Shown in pieces: positions 33,751 through 40,403 of a stretch of 40,403 bases of DNA. Under the pieces are notes generated by a model that made no database searches, was not told the DNA's origin, and saw nothing but the letters and a program-made list of their open reading frames with translations. This DNA is from an uncultured Eubacterium sp. GTDB taxonomy: Bacteria > Bacillota > Clostridia > Lachnospirales > Lachnospiraceae. Location of the stretch: positions 1 through 40,403 of the forward strand of contig CAJUTR010000026.1 in the NCBI GenBank assembly GCA_910589665.1, written 5' to 3'. Each line of letters opens with the position of its first letter. Position 1 is the first letter of the stretch. The position numbers were made by a program, and so were the translations under genes.

Positions 33751-36312
33751 ATGAACATTACAAAATTTACGCAGAGATCCGTTGAAATCCTGAATAATCT
33801 CGAAAAGATCGCATATGATTTCGGGGCGCAGGAAATCGTGCAGGAACACTTGTTGTATGGGATGCTGACGGTGGACGACAGCCTTTTGAAAAAGCTGGTT
33901 GAGAAAATGGACATCGATGGCGATGTATTTCTAGCTCAGGTTGAGGGACTGGTGCGAAAGCGCCCGCAGGTGAGCGGCGGCCAGGTATATATCGGCGAGC
34001 CGTTGAACAAAGTGCTAGTCTATGCCGAAAATGAGGCGAAAGCGCTTGGAGACGAGTATGTTTCGGTCGAGCATCTGTTTCTCAGCTTGTTGCGCAAGCC
34101 GTCCAGGGAGGTTAAGCAGCTGTTTTCTGATTTCCAGATCGATCGGGAACGTTTCTTACAGGCGCTCTCTAAAATTCGCGGAAACCAGAAAGTGACGACG
34201 GACAACCCGGAAGCGGTGTACGACAGCCTGAGCAAATACGGGTATGATCTCGTGGAGAGGGCCAGGCAGCAAAAACTGGATCCGGTTATAGGTAGGGATT
34301 CGGAAATACGGAATATGATCCGCATCTTATCTAGAAAAACGAAAAATAATCCGGTGATGATCGGAGAACCAGGCGTCGGAAAAACGGCAGCAGTAGAAGG
34401 ACTTGCGCAGCGGATCGTCCGAGGCGATGTGCCGGATGCGTTAAAAGACAAGCAGATCTTTGCGCTTGATATGGGTTCTCTTGTCGCTGGCGCGAAGTAT
34501 AGGGGGGAGTTTGAAGAACGGCTGAAGGCTGTTTTGCAGGAAGTCAAAGAGAGCGACGGAAAAATCATTTTGTTTGTCGATGAGCTCCATACGATCGTCG
34601 GTGCGGGGAAAACAGACGGCGCGATGGACGCAGGAAACATGCTGAAGCCGATGCTGGCGCGCGGGGAGCTGCACTGTATCGGGGCGACGACGCTCGATGA
34701 GTACCGTACGTACATCGAGAAAGACGCCGCGTTAGAGCGAAGGTTTCAGCCGGTCATGGTAGATGAGCCGACGGTAGAAGATACGATTTCGATCTTGCGT
34801 GGATTGAAAGACCGGTATGAGGTGTTCCACGGTGTGAAAATCATGGATGCCGCGCTCGTAAGCGCAGCTGTCCTGTCAAACCGATATATTTCAGACCGCT
34901 TTCTGCCGGATAAGGCAATCGACCTCGTAGATGAGGCGTGTGCTCTGATCAAGACCGAACTCGATTCCATGCCGACCGAACTGGATGATGTGCAGCGGCA
35001 TATCATGCAGCTTGAAATCGAAGAGGCAGCGCTGAAAAAAGAGACCGACAGCCTGAGTAAAGACCGTTTGGAGAATCTGCAAAAGGAATTAGCTGAATTA
35101 AGGGAGGAATTTTCCGGCGCCAAAGCGAAATGGGACAATGAAAAAGATGCGGTAGAGAAAATACACGGGTTGAAGGCAGAACTGGAAGAGGTCAATAATC
35201 AGATCGAGGCGGCGAAAAACAGCTATGACCTGGAAAAGGCAGCGCAGCTTCAATACGGCGATCTTCCGAGGATCAAGAAACTGCTGGAAGAAGCGGAAGA
35301 GAAGGCGAAGCACAGCGATCAGTCGATGGTGCATGAGAGCGTGTCGGAGGAGGAGATCGCGAAGATCGTCTCACGCTGGACCGGGATTCCGGTGGCGAAG
35401 CTGACCGAATCAGAGAGAAATAAGACGCTTCATCTGGATGAGGCGCTGCACCGGAGGGTCGTCGGCCAGGACGAGGGTGTGACAAAAGTGACAGAGGCGA
35501 TACTCCGCTCCAAGGCGGGTATTAAAGATCCCAATAAACCGATTGGTTCCTTTTTGTTCATGGGGCCGACGGGAGTGGGAAAAACAGAGCTTGCGAAAAG
35601 CCTGGCCCAAAATCTGTTTGATAACGAACAGAATATGGTGCGTATCGATATGAGTGAATATATGGAAAAGCATTCCGTGTCTAGGCTCATCGGCGCTCCT
35701 CCGGGATATGTCGGTTATGAGGAAGGCGGTCAGCTGACGGAAGCCGTCCGCAGGAAACCGTATTCGGTTGTCCTTTTTGATGAGATTGAGAAAGCTCACC
35801 CAGATGTGTTCAATGTGTTTTTGCAGATCCTCGACGACGGTCGTGTAACAGATTCCAAAGGCCGGACGGTAGATTTCAAAAATACGATCCTGATCATGAC
35901 GTCGAATCTCGGTGCGGAGTTTTTATTGGAAGGAATTGAAGAGGATGGATCGATCCGGCCGGAAGCAGAAGATCTTGTGATGGAAAAGCTTCGTGTGAGT
36001 TTTAAACCGGAGTTTTTGAACCGTTTGGATGAGATCATCATGTTTAAACCGCTCACGAGGGAGAATATCCGGGGCATTATCGACCTTTTGGTGGCGGATC
36101 TGAACCGGCGCCTGTCAGAGCGGGAATTGTCAGTGGAACTGACTGACGGTGCGAAGGAAACGATCGTGGAACATGCGTATGAGCCGGCTTATGGCGCCAG
36201 ACCGTTAAAAAGGTATATCCAAAAGCATGTGGAAACGCTCTTGGCGAAAAAAATATTAGCGGATGAGCTTCATGCCGGAGATACGTTTGTGATAGATACG
36301 GATGCTTTTTGA
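33751..36312 (+). CDS. clpB: ATP-dependent disaggregase ClpB
   Basis: Hsp100 chaperone that threads aggregated proteins through a hexameric ring, with DnaK. The ~853-residue protein has an N-terminal Clp repeat domain (about 1-145), AAA domain 1 with Walker A GEPGVGKTA near residue 205 and Walker B LFVDEL, a coiled-coil middle domain (about 405-520, QLEIEEAALKKE, ELAELREEF), and AAA domain 2 with GPTGVGKTE near residue 603 and VLFDEIEKAHPD. The middle domain distinguishes ClpB from ClpA/ClpC/ClpE. ATG at 33751 fits the family start (MNITKFT); another ATG six bases earlier is possible. It is transcribed alone. Confidence 0.97.
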   Translation: MNITKFTQRSVEILNNLEKIAYDFGAQEIVQEHLLYGMLTVDDSLLKKLVEKMDIDGDVFLAQVEGLVRKRPQVSGGQVYIGEPLNKVLVYAENEAKALGDEYVSVEHLFLSLLRKPSREVKQLFSDFQIDRERFLQALSKIRGNQKVTTDNPEAVYDSLSKYGYDLVERARQQKLDPVIGRDSEIRNMIRILSRKTKNNPVMIGEPGVGKTAAVEGLAQRIVRGDVPDALKDKQIFALDMGSLVAGAKYRGEFEERLKAVLQEVKESDGKIILFVDELHTIVGAGKTDGAMDAGNMLKPMLARGELHCIGATTLDEYRTYIEKDAALERRFQPVMVDEPTVEDTISILRGLKDRYEVFHGVKIMDAALVSAAVLSNRYISDRFLPDKAIDLVDEACALIKTELDSMPTELDDVQRHIMQLEIEEAALKKETDSLSKDRLENLQKELAELREEFSGAKAKWDNEKDAVEKIHGLKAELEEVNNQIEAAKNSYDLEKAAQLQYGDLPRIKKLLEEAEEKAKHSDQSMVHESVSEEEIAKIVSRWTGIPVAKLTESERNKTLHLDEALHRRVVGQDEGVTKVTEAILRSKAGIKDPNKPIGSFLFMGPTGVGKTELAKSLAQNLFDNEQNMVRIDMSEYMEKHSVSRLIGAPPGYVGYEEGGQLTEAVRRKPYSVVLFDEIEKAHPDVFNVFLQILDDGRVTDSKGRTVDFKNTILIMTSNLGAEFLLEGIEEDGSIRPEAEDLVMEKLRVSFKPEFLNRLDEIIMFKPLTRENIRGIIDLLVADLNRRLSERELSVELTDGAKETIVEHAYEPAYGARPLKRYIQKHVETLLAKKILADELHAGDTFVIDTDAF

Positions 36313-36325
36313 TGCCAGTATTGCG

Positions 36326-36366
36326 AAAAGACAAAGGGGGTGTTCCCAACAACCCCTTTGTCTTTT
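36326..36366. terminator. Intrinsic terminator after clpB
   Basis: AAAAGACAAAGGGG with CCCCTTTGTCTTTT (14-bp stem) followed by a T run on the plus strand; the A run on the left makes it usable in reverse for the convergent chemoreceptor gene. Confidence 0.9.
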
Positions 36367-36372
36367 TTAAAT

Positions 36373-37734
36373 TCAGCCCTGTTGTACACCCTGTAGTATT
36401 TGTTCCAAATCGGAAATGAGTTCTTTTGAATATTCTTCCGCCTCTTTGTAAAGTTGATCAGCCTCAAGATACGAACCGTTTTTTAAGGTTTCGATAATAG
36501 TGGCGCCGTATTTGTGAAATTTCTTGTGTTTCATTTCCAGCGCTTCCCATATCGGTAAAATTTGTGGAAATGACGGCTTCATGGAGTAGTAAAAATGGCC
36601 AAATCCGCATTTTGAAGAATCGAGCTGAAGTGGCGTAACTGTCCGCGCCTCAACCATAGTTTTCAAATTTTTGAGCCATGTCTGATGGGCAGTAATCGCG
36701 TTACGAACATATTTACCAAATTCTGTATTTTCCAGATGGAAAAACGCATCTTCAGACATGACGCCCATTTGTTTCACGGAGGAATCCAGTGTTTTTTCGA
36801 TATCAACTACCGGTTCTACTGCTTTTTTCAGGTCAAAGCTGACTTGGTTCATAAAATCGGTACTCGTTCGAAGCTGTTTCTCCATCTCTGTCATGGAGTT
36901 CGTAATATTTTCGCTCACGGAAGCAATGGAGTGAATGGAATCATTTATTTTTGACACATGCTGCTGGCTCTCCATGTTCAGATCCCATACGCAGTTGATC
37001 TTTTCGGACATCTCTCCGAGGGAATTAACCGTTTTGGAAGCGCTTTTGACGCTTTTTTCGGACGCCTCTTTGATTGTTTCGACAAACTGTTCCATATTGC
37101 TCGTCAATTTTTGTGTTTCGCCGGCTAACGTGCGGATCTCCGCCGCCACGACAGCGAATCCCTCGCCGGCCTTTCCTGCTCTAGCGGCCTCGATGGAGGC
37201 ATTTAACGCGAGAAGATTTGTCTGCATTGATATGTTATTGATCTCGTTGATAACATCACTTATGTATTCGAGGATCTGGAGCAGTTTATCCATATCCTTC
37301 TGCAATTCCGTGGAAACGCCGATCGTCTGCCCGGAGAGATCCCGGATCGTCGTCAGTTCGTTTTGGCCTCTTTGGATTTTTTCAAATACATCATTCGTAT
37401 CGGATGAAACATCGACAATAGTATTTGTCAACTCTTCGTGCTGGTTATTTGCCCGGCCTGAAAGATTGGACGAGGTGCCAAAAATCGTTTCGGTAGCATG
37501 TGCTACATTTTGTGAAATCTCAACAATTTTATCAGTCTGATACTGCATTGTTAAGTCGAGTGAACTGATTTGCATAACAGCTTTGATGTTCTTATCAAAT
37601 AATTCTGCAAATTCTTTCCTTCCATTTTTCAGCCGCCGATAAATGTCACAAAGATCTGGTTCTTTCGTATAATCTGCGTCTTTTAATTCAGAAACAGCTT
37701 TTACAAGCGCTGATTTACCTGTTTTTATAGCCAT
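36373..37734 (-). CDS. Soluble methyl-accepting chemotaxis protein with C-terminal CZB domain
   Basis: A 453-residue cytoplasmic chemoreceptor: no membrane segment, no HAMP. The central signalling domain contains the invariant tip INEINNISMQTNLLALNASIEAARAGEGFAVVAAEIR-type sequence, so it should engage CheA/CheW. The C-terminal ~110 residues form a CZB (chemoreceptor zinc-binding) domain: AITAHQTWL (His), SSKCGFGHFYY (Cys) and MKHKKFHKYG (His). CZB domains bind zinc and can sense oxidants such as hypochlorous acid or zinc itself. ATG at 37734 is chosen because AGGAGAGG precedes it; the longer in-frame start has no ribosome site. Confidence 0.93.
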   Translation of the reverse strand: MAIKTGKSALVKAVSELKDADYTKEPDLCDIYRRLKNGRKEFAELFDKNIKAVMQISSLDLTMQYQTDKIVEISQNVAHATETIFGTSSNLSGRANNQHEELTNTIVDVSSDTNDVFEKIQRGQNELTTIRDLSGQTIGVSTELQKDMDKLLQILEYISDVINEINNISMQTNLLALNASIEAARAGKAGEGFAVVAAEIRTLAGETQKLTSNMEQFVETIKEASEKSVKSASKTVNSLGEMSEKINCVWDLNMESQQHVSKINDSIHSIASVSENITNSMTEMEKQLRTSTDFMNQVSFDLKKAVEPVVDIEKTLDSSVKQMGVMSEDAFFHLENTEFGKYVRNAITAHQTWLKNLKTMVEARTVTPLQLDSSKCGFGHFYYSMKPSFPQILPIWEALEMKHKKFHKYGATIIETLKNGSYLEADQLYKEAEEYSKELISDLEQILQGVQQG

Positions 37735-37916
37735 TGGTCCTCTCCTTTTTGTATTTATTCCTGCAGCGTGCAGATGAAAAAAAGTATATACTTTCATAAT
37801 AAGGGATTTTCTGTATTTTGCAAGCTTTTTTTGAAAATTTTTAATGGATATTTTTGTGAAAATGGCGAAAGGTAGTTTAAATGGATAAAAAACATAGAAT
37901 CAAGGTTGAAAAAAAG

Positions 37917-37952
37917 AAACGGAGGAGCCTGACGGTGCAGTTTCCTCCGTTT
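37917..37952 (-). terminator. Intrinsic terminator after the cotJC remnant
   Basis: AAACGGAGGA with TCCTCCGTTT, a 10-bp stem followed on the minus strand by a CTTTTTTTC run. Confidence 0.85.
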
Positions 37953-37962
37953 GTCGGTTGTA

Positions 37963-38400
37963 CTATTTACAGAACTGTTTATCAAAATCAGGATTAAATG
38001 CGTAGAAGTTCTTGCTGTTCAGGTTATCCAACACGAGGCGGAGTCCTTCACCGAAACGCTGGTAGTGTATCACTTCGCGTTCGCGCAGATAACGGATCGG
38101 ATCGCAGACTTCCGGATCTTTTACGAGGCGCAGGATGTTGTCGTAAGTAAGGCGTGCTTTCTGTTCTGCAGCCATATCTTCGTGCAGATCCGCAATCGGA
38201 TCTCCGGTGGACTGGATCATGGACGCGCTCCACGGCTCGCCGGAAGCCGCCTGCGGCCAAAGGCCGATCGTATGGTCGATATAGTAAGGCGCAAAGCCCT
38301 GCTCCTGAAGCTCATCGGCGGTCAGGTTTTTCGTAAGCTGATGAACGATAGCACAGACGATCTCCATGTGGGCGAGTTCTTCGGTACCTACATTGTGCTC
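37963..38400 (-). pseudogene. cotJC: 5'-truncated manganese catalase (CotJC-like)
   Basis: The C-terminal ~145 residues of a ferritin-like di-manganese catalase of the CotJC spore-coat type. Matching stretches include NVGTEELAHMEI (E-x2-H metal ligands), DLHEDMAAEQKAR (Glu), REREVIHYQRFGE (His) and NLNSKNFYAFNPDFDKQF. The first ~50-70 residues, with the first metal Glu, are missing. Upstream of HNVGTEE the similarity ends abruptly at about 38400 and unrelated sequence begins in the opposite orientation. The stop and terminator are intact. It is a remnant cut by a rearrangement and should be inactive. Confidence 0.85.
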
Positions 38401-38617
38401 AGAAATGTTCCAAATCAAGCCCTATACGGACAAGCCCAGTGCCTTCGGCTTATCTGTACATAGCTTTGTCAGCTATGAAAGAATCGGCAAGTGGGATGAG
38501 GAAAGGTACAGGAAAGGCGGCAGAAAGCCTTATTTTATCGAGCTTGGCGGCACTCCGAGATGGATAAATCTCTATGCAGTAGCGGACGCAGATGTCTATT
38601 ATAATTATGAAGCGTGA
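38400..38617 (+). pseudogene. C-terminal fragment of a mobile-element-type protein
   Basis: About 72 codons, FQIKPYTDKPSAFGLSVHS through ELGGTPRWINLYAVADADV, with no upstream start or ribosome site of its own. The sequence begins exactly at the cotJC breakpoint and ends in a normal stop before a strong terminator, so it reads as the 3' end of a longer gene. The style recalls large proteins of Firmicutes conjugative elements, but I could not assign a family. Confidence 0.5.
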
Positions 38618-38618
38618 G

Positions 38619-38659
38619 AAAAAGAGCTTGTCTGAAAGAAGTTGGACAAGCTCTTTTTT
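38619..38659 (+). terminator. Intrinsic terminator after the gene fragment
   Basis: AAAAAGAGCTTGTC with GACAAGCTCTTTTT, a 14-bp stem with a 12-base loop and T-rich 3' side. Confidence 0.9.
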
Positions 38660-38695
38660 CTATAGGAAACTACACCATCGTTAGCTTTACTCATG

Positions 38696-38753
38696 TGTGT
38701 TTTACTAAGTTGACTTTTTGGGAAAAATCGGATATACTATAGTAAAGTACACA
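38696..38753 (+). promoter_or_regulatory. abiE promoter flanked by inverted repeats (likely autoregulation site)
   Basis: TTGACT (38710-38715), a 17-base spacer and TATACT (38733-38738). TGTGTTTTACTA at 38696-38707 and TAGTAAA-GT-ACACA at 38740-38753 form an imperfect inverted repeat around the promoter, and TACTATAGTA (38735-38744) is a 10-bp palindrome on the -10 box. AbiEi antitoxins of known systems repress their own promoter through inverted repeats. Confidence 0.65.
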
Positions 38754-38794
38754 ATTGTTGAGAAATTTGCGTGTGGTTTAGTAGAGGTGAAACA

Positions 38795-39403
38795 ATGCTT
38801 GATGAAAAGTCAATAAACATTGTTAGGAAGATTTTTTCCAAACATGATTATATAATGACGACAGCTCAATTGGATTCCTATAGAATCTACTATGCGGATA
38901 TTCAGCAGCTATTAAACGAGGGCTTCATTGAAAAAATCAAACGGGGCTATTATCATTGGACGGAAATCTATGGCGAACAGGAAGTTAAAATTATCAACCG
39001 TCTTTTCCCCGATGCGGTGCTTTGTATGGAAACTGCCCTCTTTTACTATCAATACAGCGACCGCAATCCTGCCGAGTGGAATATTACGATTGATAAAAAT
39101 GTCTCCAGAAGCCGTACAAACATTGATTATCCATTTGTAAAGGCATATCGGGTTGAGCCTGTTTTAGTCCCCCTTGGCGAAACAAAAGGCAGCATTAACT
39201 TTGTGGATGTTCGTATCTATGACCGTGACCGTACCATTTGCGATGTGCTGCGGAATATGAACAAAATGGATAAGGAGATTTTTAATAAGGCAATACAAGG
39301 GTATGTAAAAGACCCGAAAAAAAATATACCGAACCTAATGGAGTATGCAAAGGTATTGCGTATGCAAAAGCGTGTAAAAGAATTGATTGGAGTGTGGTTG
39401 TAA
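38795..39403 (+). CDS. AbiEi-family antitoxin (type IV toxin-antitoxin)
   Basis: A ~202-residue protein of the AbiEi family: an N-terminal winged helix (SINIVRKIFSKHDYIMTTAQL, YADIQQLLNEGFIEKIKRGYYHW) and a C-terminal antitoxin domain (PDAVLCMETALFYYQYSDRNP, VDVRIYDRDRTICDVLRN). AbiEi proteins repress their own operon and neutralise the AbiEii nucleotidyltransferase without direct binding in the characterised systems. ATG at 38795 follows GAGGTG; a longer start at 38771 is less likely. The stop overlaps the AbiEii start (TAATG). Confidence 0.9.
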   Translation: MLDEKSINIVRKIFSKHDYIMTTAQLDSYRIYYADIQQLLNEGFIEKIKRGYYHWTEIYGEQEVKIINRLFPDAVLCMETALFYYQYSDRNPAEWNITIDKNVSRSRTNIDYPFVKAYRVEPVLVPLGETKGSINFVDVRIYDRDRTICDVLRNMNKMDKEIFNKAIQGYVKDPKKNIPNLMEYAKVLRMQKRVKELIGVWL

Positions 39404-40317
39404 TGGCTGATGTAGCGGCATCTGTTTTGGCAAAGCTTAAGAATAAGGCGAAGGCGGCTGGTATCAGCTATCAGCAGTGCCTACAGCTTTTTATGCAGGA
39501 GGAGTTTTTGCGGAAGCTCTCAAAGTCTGGATATGAGGATACTCTTATTCTCAAGGGCGGATTGTTTATCTATACGCTCACCAATTTTGAAAGCCGAGCG
39601 ACGATTGATGTGGATTTCCTGCTTCGTAGCGTTTCCAATTCGTTGGATGAAGTAAAAGCCCTTATCCTAAAAATTCTTGCTACGCCTACGGGCAATGATT
39701 ATATTGAGATGAGTGCAAAAGGATTTGAGGAAATCTCACCGCAAAGGAAATATCATGGCATCAGTACACAGATTATCGGAAAGATAAAAAATGTCCGAGT
39801 TCCATTTAATGTAGATATTGGCGTGGGCGATGTGATTGTTCCCCGTGCCGAACAGCGGACTATCCATACACAACTTCCCGATTTTGAGACTCCTGTTATT
39901 ATGACCTATTCTCTTGAAAGCACTATTGCGGAAAAGTTTGACGCTATCCTGCAACGCTTTGAACTAACAGGCAGAATGAAGGACTTTTACGATATTTACT
40001 ATCTGGCAAGGACTTTTGATTTTGACGGGGCGAAATTGCAGACGGCAATATCCAGAACATTGGAACGGCGAGGGACGCCCTACGAAAAGGACAGTTTTAA
40101 GCGTATTCTCACACTTGCCGAGGATATGGATATGCAGAAGTGGTGGAAATATTTCTTGAAAACCATAAAGGATGATACGCTTGAGTTTTCGGCGGTCATT
40201 GAGGAAATACAGAAATTCCTTGAGCCTGTATTTGATGCAATTGTGAATGAGGATGAGTGGCAAAAACAATGGCACTCGATAGAATGTAATTGGAAAGTGG
40301 TAAAAGAAAATGAGTGA
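39403..40317 (+). CDS. AbiEii/AbiGii-family nucleotidyltransferase toxin
   Basis: A ~304-residue protein of the AbiEii family. It carries the nucleotidyltransferase signature LILKGGLFIYTL followed by RATIDVDFLL (paired Asp), and the family's ESTIAEKFDAIL and GRMKDFYDIYYLAR motifs. Known AbiE systems give phage abortive infection and stabilise plasmids or islands; related enzymes add nucleotides to tRNA. The ATG at 39403 overlaps the AbiEi stop, so it is translationally coupled. Its stop overlaps the next ORF by 8 bases. Confidence 0.92.
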   Translation: MADVAASVLAKLKNKAKAAGISYQQCLQLFMQEEFLRKLSKSGYEDTLILKGGLFIYTLTNFESRATIDVDFLLRSVSNSLDEVKALILKILATPTGNDYIEMSAKGFEEISPQRKYHGISTQIIGKIKNVRVPFNVDIGVGDVIVPRAEQRTIHTQLPDFETPVIMTYSLESTIAEKFDAILQRFELTGRMKDFYDIYYLARTFDFDGAKLQTAISRTLERRGTPYEKDSFKRILTLAEDMDMQKWWKYFLKTIKDDTLEFSAVIEEIQKFLEPVFDAIVNEDEWQKQWHSIECNWKVVKENE

Positions 40318-40403
40318 TTTATTATACAGCACAGAACTCGGAAAATACTATATAGGAAAATGTGAAGAAACCATTAGAGAATTAGATTTACAGAAGAAAG
40401 TAC
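40310..40403 (+). CDS. N-terminal fragment, possible DNA methyltransferase (runs off the window)
   Basis: 31 codons beginning MSDLLYSTELGKYYIGKC, cut by the window end. The GKYYIGKCEETIREL pattern resembles the start of N6-adenine/N4-cytosine DNA methyltransferases (the Y-x-G-D-C type opening), but here the Asp is Lys and too little is visible to be sure. It overlaps AbiEii by 8 bases, so it belongs to the same operon. Confidence 0.4.
   Translation, partial: MSDLLYSTELGKYYIGKCEETIRELDLQKKV

Noticed and set aside
34020..34715. Long minus-strand ORFs inside clpB
   Set aside because: They are codon-bias shadows of the strongly supported plus-strand clpB frame.

Overview
The window looks like a chromosomal segment of a Gram-positive anaerobe of the class Clostridia, most likely a gut-type Lachnospiraceae. 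Evidence: strong AGGAGG-type ribosome sites, sigma-A promoters of the TTGACA-N17-TATAAT type, a CotJC-type manganese catalase remnant, luxS, a BlaI/BlaR1 pair, BspA-type leucine-rich repeat proteins and Lys-rich bacterial-Ig modules. The placement is inferred from gene content only.

Layout. 1-1.3 kb: a degenerate methyl-accepting chemotaxis gene. 1.4-2.5 kb (-): an exported NodB-type polysaccharide deacetylase. 2.9-8.0 kb (+): M18 aminopeptidase, nfo, tatD, rsmA and a three-S1-domain protein, with a cluster of stem-loops between the last two. 8.0-8.8 kb (-): a YhfC-family membrane protein whose 3' end overlaps the S1 gene. 9.0-15.2 kb (+): an Orn/Lys/Arg decarboxylase, a guanylate-kinase-like enzyme, yaaR, holB, ricT (yaaT), a yabB-type methyltransferase and rsmI, followed by a convergent abrB. 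This recalls the B. subtilis yaaO-tmk-yaaQ-yaaR-holB-yaaT-yabA-yabB-yazA-rsmI-abrB cluster, with a guanylate-kinase-like gene in the tmk position and no yaaQ or yabA. 15.6-18.3 kb (-): an acyl-CoA synthetase, a NusG-domain-II protein and a Gx-type transporter. 18.5-20.6 kb (+): blaI and a BlaR1-like M56 protease whose extracellular sensor is a BspA-type leucine-rich repeat domain instead of a penicillin-binding domain. 20.7-23.0 kb (+): ilvE, luxS and two overlapping unknown ORFs. 23.0-24.8 kb (+): a secreted GH10 xylanase. 25.0-27.8 kb (-): a large BspA-type surface protein whose signal peptide is out of frame with the body at a C6 tract.

28.4-33.3 kb (-): a response regulator, histidine kinase, ABC ATPase and FtsX-type permease, resembling peptide-antibiotic sensing/detoxification modules. 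The transporter pair has its own promoter with an 11-bp-phased GTCAC direct repeat and a structured leader. 33.6-36.3 kb (+): clpB under a CIRCE operator. 36.4-37.7 kb (-): a soluble chemoreceptor with a zinc-binding CZB domain. 38.0-40.4 kb: a 5'-truncated cotJC joined to a foreign gene tail, then an AbiEi/AbiEii type IV toxin-antitoxin operon and the start of what may be a DNA methyltransferase. This right end looks like an accessory island.

The points most worth a second look are the M56-LRR sensor beside blaI, the C6 frame switch in the surface LRR gene, the regulatory region between the histidine kinase and the ABC genes, the stem-loop cluster downstream of rsmA, the overlapping ORFs downstream of luxS, and the cotJC/abiE island junction.
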